Shown here: one piece after another, positions 8,613 to 17,681 of the stretch | How positions within the stretch are numbered: position 1 is the stretch's first letter | How the letters are laid out: every line of letters begins with the position of its first letter | Assembly (NCBI RefSeq): GCF_048571125.1 | Contig: NZ_CP182343.1 | Coordinates: 1 to 64,000 of the forward strand | DNA length: 64,000 bases | Direction of reading: 5' to 3' | DNA from: Arcobacter siniprincipis | GTDB taxonomy: Bacteria; Campylobacterota; Campylobacteria; Campylobacterales; Arcobacteraceae | Translations under genes and position numbers: made by a program | Notes under the pieces: model-generated | Seen by the model: the letters and a program-made list of their open reading frames with translations, nothing else | Databases searched by the model: none | What the model was told of the DNA's origin: nothing

Positions 8613-9124
8613 TGGAAAATACTGAGCTGAAATATAATAAACTTGACCGATTAATAATTTTAATCGGTCGAAAGATTTGTATTTTTTATATAGTTTGTTT
8701 TATCATTATTTGTTATGAGGTTTTTTCTCGATATGTACTTAATTCACCTACTTCTTGGGTTCAAGAAACAACAACTTTGATTGCAGGTATTTTATTTATT
8801 TGGGGAGGATTACACTCTTTAACAATTGATAGACATATAAAAATAACTATTTTATATGATATGCTATCAAAAAAATACAAGTATTATGTTGATATTTTAA
8901 TCTCAACATTATTGATAATTTGTTTAGTATTTATGAACTATTCAGCTTTTTTACTTTTCAAAAGTTCTTGGTTTAAGCCATGGGGTGCTTTTTATATGGA
9001 AACTTCGGGTTCTGCATGGAATCCACCTTTTCCAGCAATATCAAAACTTGTTTTATTTGTGGTTTTAATATTGATGCTTATACAAGTACTTGTTAAATTT
9101 ATTTCTATACTTAGGAGAAAATAA
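8612..9124 (+). CDS. dctQ: TRAP transporter small permease DctQ
   Basis: A 170-residue inner-membrane protein with four predicted transmembrane segments (about 18-38, 52-72, 94-116, 144-164). The RYVLNSPTSWVQE motif after the first segment is characteristic of DctQ small subunits. It partners DctM at 9124; the genes overlap by single bases on both sides, which indicates translational coupling of binding protein, small and large permease. Confidence 0.9.
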   Translation: MENTELKYNKLDRLIILIGRKICIFYIVCFIIICYEVFSRYVLNSPTSWVQETTTLIAGILFIWGGLHSLTIDRHIKITILYDMLSKKYKYYVDILISTLLIICLVFMNYSAFLLFKSSWFKPWGAFYMETSGSAWNPPFPAISKLVLFVVLILMLIQVLVKFISILRRK

Positions 9125-10449
9125 TGTTTGAATTACTTAATATTTCTTCTATGGGAATAGAAGCTGGTAGTTTATTGATGCTAGGAATGATAATTGGATT
9201 ATTGATTCTTGGATTACCTTTGGCATTTATAACTGCCTTGGTTGCTGGATTCTTTTTGCTTTTTTGGATTGGACCCCAAGCTTCAAGTTTAATATCAACA
9301 AGAGTTTATGCCTTTGTTACATCTTATGCCTTTGTGTCCGTGCCCATGTTTGTATTGATGGCCGCCATACTTGATGGGTCAAATATATCAAGGGACTTAT
9401 TTGCTGCTATGAAATCTTTTAGTGGTAATATAAGAGGAAGTGTTGCTATACAAACTATAGTTCTAGCAGTTTTTTTAGCTGCAATGTCTGGAATTATAGG
9501 TGGTGAAACAATTTTATTAGGAATGATTGCTCTGCCTCAAATGTTAAAAATGGGTTATGATAAAAAACTTGCAATTGGGGTTGTTGTATCTGGTGGTGCT
9601 TTAGGAACCATGGTTCCTCCATCTATTGTATTGATAATTTTTGGTTTAACAGCAAATGTTTCAATTTCAGATTTGTTTACAGCATCATTTTTACCGGCTT
9701 TAATGCTTGCAGGATTTTATATAGCGTATGTATTAATAAGAGGATATTTAAATCCAAGTATGGTGCCTGAATCAGTACAAGAGTATGTTCCTTGGAGCGA
9801 GAAGATTAAGTCTTTAAAAAAAGTTATTCTACCATTATTGGTTGCAGCAAGTGTTTTAGGAAGTATTTATATGGGTATAGCATCAGTTACAGAATCTTCT
9901 GCTATTGGTGTATTGGGTATTACTCTTTCTGTTTATTTAAGAAAAGAACTTACTTGGAAATTGATGGTTGATAGTGCTTATAAAACGCTAGAAACTTGCG
10001 GTACTATTATTTGGATAGGAATAGGTGCTACTTTATTAGTAGGTGTATTTAATCTTATGGGTGGAATTGAGTTTGTTAAAGGTGTAATATTAGCACATGG
10101 AAGTGGTTCTCCTATTTATATAATATTTTTAATGATGGTAATTCTATTTTTCTTAGGTATGTTTTTGGATTGGGTTGGAATTGTTTTATTAACAATACCT
10201 ATTTTTATGCCAATTGTTATTGCCTTAGGTTATGACCCTGTTTGGTTTGGTGTGTTGTTTGCTTTAAATATGCAAATAGCATTTTTATCCCCTCCATTTG
10301 GAACGGGTGTATTTATTTTAAAAACTGTTGCTCCGCCAGATGTCTCATTAGGTGATATATTTAAAGCTGTAATACCTTTTATAATGTTACAGGCTTTAGC
10401 AATTGTCGTGTTAATTATATTTCCAGAAATTGCATTATGGTGGAAATAA
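9124..10449 (+). CDS. dctM: TRAP transporter large permease DctM
   Basis: A 441-residue polytopic inner-membrane protein, the Na+- or proton-driven transport subunit of the TRAP system. Family landmarks are AFVSVPMFVLMAAIL near 75, SGGALGTMVPPSIVLIIFG near 155 and FLGMFLDWVGIVLLTIPIFMP near 340. About 12 transmembrane segments can be seen. Length is normal for DctM. It overlaps dctQ by one base and is followed 51 bases later by the aldehyde dehydrogenase, probably in the same transcript. Confidence 0.92.
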   Translation: MFELLNISSMGIEAGSLLMLGMIIGLLILGLPLAFITALVAGFFLLFWIGPQASSLISTRVYAFVTSYAFVSVPMFVLMAAILDGSNISRDLFAAMKSFSGNIRGSVAIQTIVLAVFLAAMSGIIGGETILLGMIALPQMLKMGYDKKLAIGVVVSGGALGTMVPPSIVLIIFGLTANVSISDLFTASFLPALMLAGFYIAYVLIRGYLNPSMVPESVQEYVPWSEKIKSLKKVILPLLVAASVLGSIYMGIASVTESSAIGVLGITLSVYLRKELTWKLMVDSAYKTLETCGTIIWIGIGATLLVGVFNLMGGIEFVKGVILAHGSGSPIYIIFLMMVILFFLGMFLDWVGIVLLTIPIFMPIVIALGYDPVWFGVLFALNMQIAFLSPPFGTGVFILKTVAPPDVSLGDIFKAVIPFIMLQALAIVVLIIFPEIALWWK

Positions 10450-10500
10450 AAATTTTATTTGTAATTATTTGAATATATAAAAGTTAATAAGGAGAAAATT

Positions 10501-11952
10501 ATGTCAGAAAAAAGAGTTTATGAAATGTATATTAATGGAGAGTTTGTTTCTAATAAAGGTGAAACAACTCCCGTAATTAATCCTTCAACAAAAGAGATTA
10601 TTTCTTATATCCCAAAAGGAAATGCAGAAGATGCAAAAGTTGCTATTGATGCAGCACACAATGCACAAGATTCATGGGGAAAATTACCAGCAGTAGAGCG
10701 TGGTAATTACCTAAGAAAAATTGCACAAAAAATTAGAGAAAATAGTGATATGCTTGCAAAAACTATCACTGAAGAACAAGGAAAAGTATTAGGTTTAGCA
10801 GAAGTTGAAGTTAATTTCACTGCTGATTATTTGGATTATATGGCTGAATGGGCGAGAAGATATGAAGGTGAAATAATCCAAAGTGATAGACCAAATGAAA
10901 ATATCTTTTTATTTAAATTACCAATAGGAGTAGCAACTGGTGTCTTACCTTGGAATTTCCCATTTTTCTTAATTGCAAGAAAATTAGCTCCTGCACTTTT
11001 AACAGGTAATACTATTGTTATAAAACCAAGTGGTGAAACTCCAAACAATGCCTTTGAATTTGCAAAATTAGTTGATGAAATAGATCTTCCAAAAGGTGTA
11101 TTTAACTTAGTTTCTGGATCTGGTTCAACTGTTGGAAATGAACTTGCAGCAAATGAAAAAGTAGGAATCGTAAGTTTTACAGGAAGTGTGCCTACAGGTG
11201 TTAAAATCATGGAAGCAGCTTCTAAAAATGTAACAAAAGTATCTTTAGAATTAGGTGGGAAAGCACCTGCGATTGTTATGGCAGATGCTAATCTTGATAT
11301 TGCAGTTGAAGCTATCAAAAATTCTAGAGTTACAAATAATGGACAAGTTTGTAATTGTGCTGAAAGAGTTTATGTACATAAAAGTATTGCAAAAGAGTTC
11401 AGTGAAAGAATTACAAAATCTATGGCTGCTTTAACTTGTGGTAATCCTTTAACAGAAAAAATTGATATGGGACCACTTATTAATGAAGATGCTATTACTC
11501 ATGTTCAAAAATTAGTAGATTCAGCAGTTGCAGCAGGAGCTTCTATTACAACTGGTGGTAAAAGATGCGATAGAGATGATGGATATTTTTATGAGCCAAC
11601 AGTAATAATTGATGTAAAACAAGATATGGATATTATCAAAGAAGAGATTTTTGGACCAGTACTTCCAATCGTAACATTTGATACACTTGATGAAGCTATT
11701 GCTTTAGCAAATGATAGTGAGTTTGGATTAACTTCATCAATCTATACACAAAACCTTGATATAGCTATGAGAGCTTGCAAAGAGATAAAATGTGGAGAAA
11801 CATATATCAATAGAGAAAACTTTGAAGCAATGCAAGGTTTCCACGCTGGATGGAAAAAATCTGGTATTGGTGGAGCTGATGGTAAACATGGTTTAGAAGA
11901 ATTCTTACAAACTAAAGTTGTATATTTACAATACGATTTAAATAAACAATAA
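10501..11952 (+). CDS. aldA: Lactaldehyde/glycolaldehyde dehydrogenase, AldA type
   Basis: A 483-residue NAD-dependent aldehyde dehydrogenase that is close along its whole length to E. coli AldA, including YMAEWARRYEGEIIQSDRP (near 117), VLPWNFPFFLIARK and the C-terminal YINRENFEAMQGFHAGWKKS. The catalytic cysteine is in NNGQVCNCAERVY (near 285) and the glutamate in SLELGGKAPAIV (near 252). In this context it would oxidise the L-lactaldehyde released by the neighbouring aldolase to L-lactate. It starts behind AAGGAG, 51 bases after dctM, and ends at a strong terminator. The enzyme family is firm; the substrate is inferred from similarity and context. Confidence 0.9.
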   Translation: MSEKRVYEMYINGEFVSNKGETTPVINPSTKEIISYIPKGNAEDAKVAIDAAHNAQDSWGKLPAVERGNYLRKIAQKIRENSDMLAKTITEEQGKVLGLAEVEVNFTADYLDYMAEWARRYEGEIIQSDRPNENIFLFKLPIGVATGVLPWNFPFFLIARKLAPALLTGNTIVIKPSGETPNNAFEFAKLVDEIDLPKGVFNLVSGSGSTVGNELAANEKVGIVSFTGSVPTGVKIMEAASKNVTKVSLELGGKAPAIVMADANLDIAVEAIKNSRVTNNGQVCNCAERVYVHKSIAKEFSERITKSMAALTCGNPLTEKIDMGPLINEDAITHVQKLVDSAVAAGASITTGGKRCDRDDGYFYEPTVIIDVKQDMDIIKEEIFGPVLPIVTFDTLDEAIALANDSEFGLTSSIYTQNLDIAMRACKEIKCGETYINRENFEAMQGFHAGWKKSGIGGADGKHGLEEFLQTKVVYLQYDLNKQ

Positions 11953-11963
11953 TCTATCTATAA

Positions 11964-11993
11964 AAATAAGTTACCTTTTAAGGTAACTTATTT
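11964..11993 (+). terminator. Terminator of the TRAP-aldA operon
   Basis: A perfect 14-bp stem (11964-11977 with 11980-11993) with a two-base loop starts 12 bases after the aldA stop. The stem ends in A/T-only sequence with TTT in the 3' arm, fitting an intrinsic terminator. Confidence 0.75.
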
Positions 11994-12075
11994 AAAACTA
12001 CAAATTCTATAAAAACTATTACAATTAATTATTTCATTTTTATATAAAGTATTTAGATTAATTTTTTTGAAGAGT

Positions 12076-12103
12076 TATGTGAGATAAGAAATTATCTCAC
12101 ATA
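12076..12103 (-). terminator. Hairpin at the end of the dehydratase operon
   Basis: A perfect 12-bp stem TATGTGAGATAA/TTATCTCACATA with loop GAAA (plus-strand reading) lies 9 bases beyond the rhamnonate dehydratase stop at 12112. There is no clear T-run after it on the minus strand, so it may stabilise the mRNA end rather than terminate on its own. Confidence 0.5.
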
Positions 12104-12111
12104 GTTAAGAG

Positions 12112-13296
12112 TTAAGCTTCTTTTTTTACTTCTACTAGATTTTCTCTATTTAAAGTAACACCAAACCCTGGTTTATCAGAAACTTTTAGTCTCCCATTTA
12201 CTGGAACTGGCTCATCTAATAGTAGTGGATAATATTGTGGTAAAACTTTATCAGCTTTTGGTGCCATCATTAAACATTCTGTAAAAGGTGATGATAGCTT
12301 AGTAATAACATAATGGTGGCTATAAACACCACTTCCATGTGGAATAACTAACTTACCTGCTGCTTCTGCGAGATTACCTATTTTGATTAGTTCAGTCATA
12401 CCACCACACCAACCAACATCTGGTTGTAATATATCTAAATCACACATTTCAATTAACATTTTGAAACCATATTTAGTAGCTTCATGTTCTCCACCTGTGA
12501 CCATCATAGTATTACCAGCTGCTTTTTTCAAGTCTCTATAAGCCCAATAATCATCAGGGTTAAAACACTCTTCAATCCATTTCATACCTAGTTTTTCAGA
12601 TTCATGCATAAGTTTTTTTGCGTATGGAAGATCTAGTGACATCCAACAATCCCACATTAGCATAAAATCATCACCAACTGCTTCTCTCATTTTTCTTGCG
12701 TATTCTATGTTTTTCTTCAATCCTTCTTCACCATCCGCTGGACCATATACAAGTGGCATTTTTCCACCAATAAATCCCATCTCTTTTGCTAAATCTGGTC
12801 TAGGACCTGTGGCATAAAACTCTAATTCATCTCTTACTTTTCCACCAATCATAGAATAAACAGGCTCATTTCTTATTTTTCCTAGTAAATCCCAAAGGGC
12901 AAGGTCTACAGCAGAAATAGCATTCATAACAATACCTTTTCTACCATAATAAAGTGTTCCTCTGTACATTTGTTCCCACATCTTTTCGGTGTCTGAGGGA
13001 TTTTGGCCTACAATAAATCTATCTATATGATTCATCACTAGCCAAGCTGCAGGGTAACCACCAGTTGAGATACCAAAACCTACTTTTCCAGTATTATCTT
13101 CAACTTCTACTACAATAGTTTTAAGGGCATTAATTCCAAAGCTTGTTCTTGTTTGTTTATATTCAGGGAAAAGGCTCATAGGAGTTGATATTTGTTTAAC
13201 AATCCAATGCTCTTCACCTTGATCATGGTAATCAGCCCCTCCACCGCTTACTACATAAGCTCTGATACTTTTAATTGTTCTTTTTGACATTTCCAT
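12112..13296 (-). CDS. rhmD: L-rhamnonate dehydratase (enolase superfamily)
   Basis: A 394-residue mandelate-racemase-type enolase superfamily enzyme, collinear with E. coli RhmD. Shared stretches include GGGADYHDQGEEHWI (near 17), TSFGIN, FYATGPRPDLAKEMGFIGGKMP (near 160), TGGEHEATKYGF and QPDVGWCGGMTE. Metal ligands fit DCWMS, EECF and GGEH. The C-terminal VPHGSGVYSHH carries the catalytic histidine. The enzyme removes water from L-rhamnonate to give 2-keto-3-deoxy-L-rhamnonate. It is second in a minus-strand operon, 14 bases after the aldolase. Orthology is strong by eye, but the exact substrate cannot be proven from sequence. Confidence 0.87.
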   Translation of the reverse strand: MEMSKRTIKSIRAYVVSGGGADYHDQGEEHWIVKQISTPMSLFPEYKQTRTSFGINALKTIVVEVEDNTGKVGFGISTGGYPAAWLVMNHIDRFIVGQNPSDTEKMWEQMYRGTLYYGRKGIVMNAISAVDLALWDLLGKIRNEPVYSMIGGKVRDELEFYATGPRPDLAKEMGFIGGKMPLVYGPADGEEGLKKNIEYARKMREAVGDDFMLMWDCWMSLDLPYAKKLMHESEKLGMKWIEECFNPDDYWAYRDLKKAAGNTMMVTGGEHEATKYGFKMLIEMCDLDILQPDVGWCGGMTELIKIGNLAEAAGKLVIPHGSGVYSHHYVITKLSSPFTECLMMAPKADKVLPQYYPLLLDEPVPVNGRLKVSDKPGFGVTLNRENLVEVKKEA

Positions 13297-13310
13297 AATT
13301 TACCTTTTAA

Positions 13311-14207
13311 TTATAAGATATTAAGTTTTTGCAAATCACTTTTTAGTTCTTGCTTTTTTTCTTCACTTAAAGAATATGCTGGTAACTTTTCATGTTTATT
13401 TTCTTTTAGTACTCTAAAATATACAGCTTGTTTACAAGCTTGTAAAAGAGGTTGGCTATATGTATAAATTTTCATTGCACTATTCATTTTATCAAAGTAC
13501 TCTTTTGTAAGTTCTTCATTTCCTTCATTAAAATATTTATATGTATTTACAGTAAATTCAGGTGCAAAGTTTACTGTAGCATTGATAAATCCATCAACAC
13601 CTAGATTTAAAGCATCTATGGCTTGACTTTCAAAAGCACAAAAAACTGAAAAATCTTTTTTCTCATCTTTTATTTTTAACATTTTTTCAATATGTTTTAT
13701 ATTTTCAACAGTCTCTTTTATACCTATTAAATTGTCATTTTTTAAGGCGATTTTTCTAACAATATCATATGTAAAATCAAATCCACTCAATGTTGGGAAA
13801 TTATAAATTAGTACATTTTTAGATGTTCTATTACATATTTCACCATAATATTTTATAATAGTTTCTTCATCATATACAACAAAATATGGATTGATAACCA
13901 ATAATGCTTCTACATCTTTATCTTCTAAATAGTTTATAAATTTAAATGCTTTACTTGAATTTGTTTCTCCAACACCTACTATAACTTTTATTCTATTTTT
14001 TGTATGTGCTAATATGTTTTCAACCAAAAATTTCTTTTCTTCAAATGAAAGTGAGAAGAATTCCCCTGTTGTACCTAAAATGGCTACCCCATCTACACCT
14101 TTTTCAATTAAAAAATCTATGTGTTTTTTTATAGAATCAATATCTATTGTTGAATCTTCATTAAATACAGTTATTAAAGGTGGAAATACCCCTTGAATTT
14201 TACCCAT
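13311..14207 (-). CDS. DapA-family aldolase, probably 2-keto-3-deoxy-L-rhamnonate aldolase
   Basis: A 298-residue class I aldolase of the dihydrodipicolinate synthase/N-acetylneuraminate lyase family. The family signature GVDGVAILGTTGEFFSLS is near 39-56, the tyrosine is in NVLIYNFP (near 135) and the Schiff-base lysine in LIGIKET (near 163). A role in lysine synthesis is unlikely because it sits between an IclR regulator and rhamnonate dehydratase. Cleavage of the dehydratase product to pyruvate and L-lactaldehyde would complete the pathway with AldA. It is the first gene of the minus-strand operon; ribosome-binding site AAGGAG. Confidence 0.82.
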   Translation of the reverse strand: MGKIQGVFPPLITVFNEDSTIDIDSIKKHIDFLIEKGVDGVAILGTTGEFFSLSFEEKKFLVENILAHTKNRIKVIVGVGETNSSKAFKFINYLEDKDVEALLVINPYFVVYDEETIIKYYGEICNRTSKNVLIYNFPTLSGFDFTYDIVRKIALKNDNLIGIKETVENIKHIEKMLKIKDEKKDFSVFCAFESQAIDALNLGVDGFINATVNFAPEFTVNTYKYFNEGNEELTKEYFDKMNSAMKIYTYSQPLLQACKQAVYFRVLKENKHEKLPAYSLSEEKKQELKSDLQKLNIL

Positions 14208-14232
14208 AAAACTCTCCTTATTTTTTATATAG

Positions 14233-14262
14233 TACTTATATAAGTATATGAACTTATATACG
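14233..14262. promoter_or_regulatory. Paired CTTATATAAG operator between the aldolase operon and the IclR gene
   Basis: A perfect CTTATATAAG palindrome (14235-14244) and the variant CTTATATACG (14253-14262) repeat the 18-base spacing of the sites before dctP. They lie 28-55 bases upstream of the aldolase start, in the 190-base divergent region with the IclR gene, so one bound regulator could control both directions. Confidence 0.7.
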
Positions 14263-14397
14263 TTTAGATAAGTTTAATGTTTTTTTACTGTTTTGTCAAG
14301 GCAAATTTATTGGAATTTTTAAATTCTTAGCTTTATATTTTAATATGATATAATATTTTTACTACGCAATTTTTAATAAATTTTATATGGAGAAATA

Positions 14398-15171
14398 TTG
14401 AAGGCATTACATTCAACAACTTCTAGAATTATCAATATTCTTGAGTTAATTTCTAATAACAAAGAGGGTTATACCTTAACTGAAGTTTCTAAGCTTTTGG
14501 AGATACCAAAGACGAGTTTATCTCCTATATTAAAAACCTTGGCTTATTATAATTATCTAGCTTACAATGAGATAACATTAAAGTACTCTATTTATATTGG
14601 AATATTAAGTGTATCCTCTTCTGTAAATAAAAATAATGCAATTGTGAAGTTTATAAAAGAAGAGATGAATAAAATAGTAGCAAGTTGCAATGAGATTTGC
14701 CAATTGGGAGTTCTTGATAAGGATGAAGTATTATATGTGGAAAAAGTAAATGCTTCAAATCCCATTCAATTAGCAACTTCAGTGGGTGTACAATTTCCTG
14801 CAAACTGTAGTGCACTTGGAAAAGCATTACTTTATAAACACTCATTTAAAGAGTTAAAGAACGTGTTTCCTGGTGAACTTGAAAGAAGAACAGAAAACAC
14901 TATTACCTCTATTAAAGACTTGTATGAAGATATTATAAAAATAGATCAAAATGGATATGCAACAGAGAGAGAAGAAGGAATGAAAGAAGTTGAGTGTATT
15001 GCGGTTCCTATTATCAAAGATAATCTTGTTTTAGCAGCTATTAGTGTATCTATACCTTTATTTAGAAGTTCTCAAAAGAAAAAAGACAAAGTAATTGACT
15101 TATTGACTGAAAGTAGAAAAAAAGTAGAAAAGTATATTTCAAATATGAATGTAAAATCTATTTTTGACTAA
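14398..15171 (+). CDS. IclR-family transcriptional regulator of the acid-sugar island
   Basis: A 257-residue IclR-type regulator. The winged helix is at the N-terminus (about 8-65, with YTLTEVSKLLEIPKTSLSPILKTL) and the ligand-binding domain follows (SVGVQFPANCSALGKALL near 125; REEGMKEVECIAVPI near 195). It starts with TTG at 14398, five bases after GGAG; no ATG gives a full-length HTH. It is divergent from the aldolase-dehydratase operon. In E. coli the rhamnonate genes also have an IclR-type neighbour, supporting a local role. The paired CTTATATAAG palindromes are its likely targets. Confidence 0.87.
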   Translation: MKALHSTTSRIINILELISNNKEGYTLTEVSKLLEIPKTSLSPILKTLAYYNYLAYNEITLKYSIYIGILSVSSSVNKNNAIVKFIKEEMNKIVASCNEICQLGVLDKDEVLYVEKVNASNPIQLATSVGVQFPANCSALGKALLYKHSFKELKNVFPGELERRTENTITSIKDLYEDIIKIDQNGYATEREEGMKEVECIAVPIIKDNLVLAAISVSIPLFRSSQKKKDKVIDLLTESRKKVEKYISNMNVKSIFD

Positions 15172-15196
15172 AGTCTATTTTATTTAAAATAGACTT
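15171..15196. terminator. Bidirectional terminator between iclR and lysE genes
   Basis: AAGTCTATTTTA (15171-15182) and TAAAATAGACTT (15185-15196) form a perfect 12-bp stem with loop TT exactly between two convergent genes. It overlaps both stop codons, which is compact but common in this genome. T-rich arms serve both directions. Confidence 0.7.
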
Positions 15197-15816
15197 ATCA
15201 AAATTGCAAAACCTAATACAAAAAGAATCACTCCTGAAATCTTCTCTATTTTATTTGAGTATTTTTGTATTAGAACTCTATTATTTTTTGAATTGATTAA
15301 ATATACGATAAAAATATCCCAAAATAAAACTACAAAAAACATCCAAAAGGCATAAATTATCTGAAAATCCAAGGGTATTTTATGCGTGCTTGAAATAGAA
15401 AACATAGTGAAATAAAATATTGAATTTTTCGGATTTAATATTGCTGATAAAAATCCTTTTAGAAAGTTTTTTAATAACTCTTTTGTTCTTTTGATATTTT
15501 TATCATTTTTAAATAACTCCCTTTGTTTTGAAAATATCAAGTGATAAGATAAGTATAATAAATATAGAGCACCTACTAGTTTTATACTTATAAAAAGTAT
15601 TTGATTATTTTGAATAAGTAAAATTCCAAAAAGAGCAAATAAAATATAAAGTCCATTTGCAAAAGCAATACCAAAAGCTGTAAGAATACCTGCTGCTTTT
15701 CCATTTTTTGAAGAGCTTGAAACTAATATAAAAAAATCAGCACCAGGACTTAGAAGTGCAATAAAGTGTGCAAGCGCTAGGGGAATAAAACCTTGTATAA
15801 AAATATCTATATTCAT
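15184..15816 (-). CDS. LysE/RhtB-family amino acid exporter
   Basis: A 210-residue inner-membrane exporter with six hydrophobic segments. The N-terminal signature ALAHFIALLSPGADFFILVSSS and the later NPKNSIFYFTMF are typical of the LysE/RhtB family, which exports amino acids or related metabolites. The start is set at 15816 (MNIDIF) because AAGGAAG lies just upstream; an in-frame ATG at 15843 would add nine polar residues without a ribosome-binding site. The AraC-type gene immediately upstream on the same strand may regulate it. Confidence 0.85.
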   Translation of the reverse strand: MNIDIFIQGFIPLALAHFIALLSPGADFFILVSSSSKNGKAAGILTAFGIAFANGLYILFALFGILLIQNNQILFISIKLVGALYLLYLSYHLIFSKQRELFKNDKNIKRTKELLKNFLKGFLSAILNPKNSIFYFTMFSISSTHKIPLDFQIIYAFWMFFVVLFWDIFIVYLINSKNNRVLIQKYSNKIEKISGVILFVLGFAILISLF

Positions 15817-15856
15817 AAACTTCCTTTTTAGAAGTCTATACAAATAAAAAATATTT

Positions 15857-16666
15857 TTATTGTACGAAGTTGTCCTGATACTCTTTTGGAGTTAAGGCTA
15901 CGATTTTTAAAAAGTTTCTATGCAAATGGCTTTGATCATAAAAACCACACTCTAAAGCAGTCTCTACTATACTTATGCCTTTTTTTAGTAGTACCTTCGC
16001 ATACTCAATTTTTAGATTTATAAAATATGAATATACAGATATTCCTAACTCCTTTTTAAAAAGTTTGATAATATAAAATGTAGAAAGATTAAACTTTTTT
16101 GATAGTTCATCTAAAGATATATTTTCACTAACATTTTTATTTAGATATTCCATAATATCTTTTACTTTTGTTTTATAACTCTCTTTTGAAGCTATTTTAA
16201 AATCACAATGATTTAAGTATAAATTTGAAATAAATTCCAATAATAAAACCTCTTTTTCTAAATAGAGTTCAGAAGAAAAAATCACTTCACATAATTTAAT
16301 AAAATCTTCATACTCTTTTTTATTTTCAAGAAATTCTTTAGAAAAAGGAACAAAAGAGTTTAAAGCTGGATTTAACTCTTTTTGTATTTTAAACAGCCAT
16401 TGTTTTTTTATATAAAGCATATAATAACTTGTCTCTTCACTAGTGATATTATTACAAGAGTGAATTATATTTGGATTTACTATTGCTAAACTATTTTTTG
16501 CAATTATATATTTATTGTTTTTATTTGTATATTCTCTTTTTCCACTAACTAAAGCACCTATTGATAAATCATCGTGCAAGTGCTCTTTATAGTTTAATTT
16601 GGTCTTAGAGTATCTTAGTTCAATATAAGGAATTTTTTCATCTATAAAAAATTGGGTTTTGTTCAT
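15857..16666 (-). CDS. AraC-family transcriptional regulator
   Basis: A 269-residue regulator with an N-terminal cupin-like sensor domain (YKEHLHDDLSIGALVSGKREY near 27) and a C-terminal AraC double HTH (about 165-265: LDELSKKFNLSTFYIIKLFKKELGIS and ALECGFYDQSHLHRNFLKIVALTPKEYQ). It stands 41 bases before the LysE exporter on the same strand, an arrangement in which the regulator often controls the exporter. Effector unknown. Confidence 0.87.
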   Translation of the reverse strand: MNKTQFFIDEKIPYIELRYSKTKLNYKEHLHDDLSIGALVSGKREYTNKNNKYIIAKNSLAIVNPNIIHSCNNITSEETSYYMLYIKKQWLFKIQKELNPALNSFVPFSKEFLENKKEYEDFIKLCEVIFSSELYLEKEVLLLEFISNLYLNHCDFKIASKESYKTKVKDIMEYLNKNVSENISLDELSKKFNLSTFYIIKLFKKELGISVYSYFINLKIEYAKVLLKKGISIVETALECGFYDQSHLHRNFLKIVALTPKEYQDNFVQ

Positions 16667-16672
16667 TTTAAA

Positions 16673-17611
16673 TTATTTTATCAATCCAATCTCTTTGAAA
16701 TATTTTTTAGCACCAGTATGTAATGGAGCAGATAATCCTTCTAAAAAAGATTTTTTGGTAATAGGTGTAAGTGCTAGATGGGCTTTTTTAAATTCATTAA
16801 AGTTTTCCATAATCTGTTTTACTACGGTATAAACAGCTTTATCGCTCATCGTAGAATTTGCAACTAATACAGCCTTTACAGCAAAAGTTGGTATCTCTTT
16901 TGGGTTACCCCTATAAATTCCACCGGGAATATCAGTTTTTGTGAAGTATGGATGCTCTTTAACAAATTTATCAACTTTTGCTCCTATGATAGGGACAATT
17001 TTAGTATCTGTAGAGTTTGAGGCATCTTTAATATTAGCTGTTGGATGCCCAACCATATAAAAGTATCCATCAAGTTTATTATCCCTTAGGGCATCTGGCA
17101 TTGCTGAAGACTTTAGATTTCCAACATAAGATAAATCAGATGTTTTTATATTTAAGGCTTTAAATAGAGCTAATGCAGTGGCTTCATTACCTGATCCTAC
17201 ATTTCCTATATTTATTCTTTTCCCTTTTATATCCATAATGCCATTTATATTTGCATCTCTTCTTGTAACTAAAGTAAATGATTCTGGATAAATAGCAAGT
17301 ATTGATCTTAATTTAGGAAATTTTTCACCTTTAAACTCCCCTATACCCTTTGATGCTTGATAAACAATATCTGACTGAACAATTGCAAAATCTAGTTCAC
17401 CACTTTTTATTGCATTTATATTATAAACAGAACCTCCTGTTGATTCAATAGAGCATCTAATATTTGTCTTTTCTTTTATTTTATTTACAAACTTACAGAT
17501 TGTTCCACCAGTTGGGTAATATGTTCCTGTTACTCCACCTGTACCTATTGTAATAAATTGTGTAGCAAATAAGAAAGTGGCTGAAATTCCCAATAATATA
17601 AACTTTTTCAT
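16673..17611 (-). CDS. TAXI-family TRAP solute-binding protein
   Basis: A 312-residue periplasmic binding protein of the TAXI family. After a signal peptide (about 1-18) comes the family motif ITIGTGGVTGTYYPTGGTI, then SIESTGGSVYNINAIKSGELDFAIVQSD. TAXI proteins usually bind glutamate or other carboxylates and pair with fused DctQM permeases, but no permease is adjacent here. The start is placed at 17611 (MKKFILLG), which gives a clean signal peptide; the longer in-frame start at 17650 adds a charged leader. It ends 6 bases before the AraC-type gene, so they may be co-transcribed. Confidence 0.85.
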   Translation of the reverse strand: MKKFILLGISATFLFATQFITIGTGGVTGTYYPTGGTICKFVNKIKEKTNIRCSIESTGGSVYNINAIKSGELDFAIVQSDIVYQASKGIGEFKGEKFPKLRSILAIYPESFTLVTRRDANINGIMDIKGKRINIGNVGSGNEATALALFKALNIKTSDLSYVGNLKSSAMPDALRDNKLDGYFYMVGHPTANIKDASNSTDTKIVPIIGAKVDKFVKEHPYFTKTDIPGGIYRGNPKEIPTFAVKAVLVANSTMSDKAVYTVVKQIMENFNEFKKAHLALTPITKKSFLEGLSAPLHTGAKKYFKEIGLIK

Positions 17612-17681
17612 AATGACTCTTTTGATTATTTTTTGCTTTTTATTATACACATAAAAGATACAAAATAAATAAAAAAATAGT

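Noticed and set aside
10836..11318. 160-codon reading frame antisense to aldA
   Set aside because: It lies wholly inside a strongly conserved gene and reads as a codon-bias shadow.
13311..14207. DapA (lysine biosynthesis) for the aldolase-family gene
   Set aside because: Its operon with rhamnonate dehydratase, TRAP-type shared operator and IclR regulator points to catabolism.
15814..15843. Upstream in-frame starts for the LysE, TAXI, queF, DUF3010, tor-kinase and first chemoreceptor genes
   Set aside because: In each case a downstream ATG has a good ribosome-binding site and matches the family or signal-peptide start, so the shorter forms were used.
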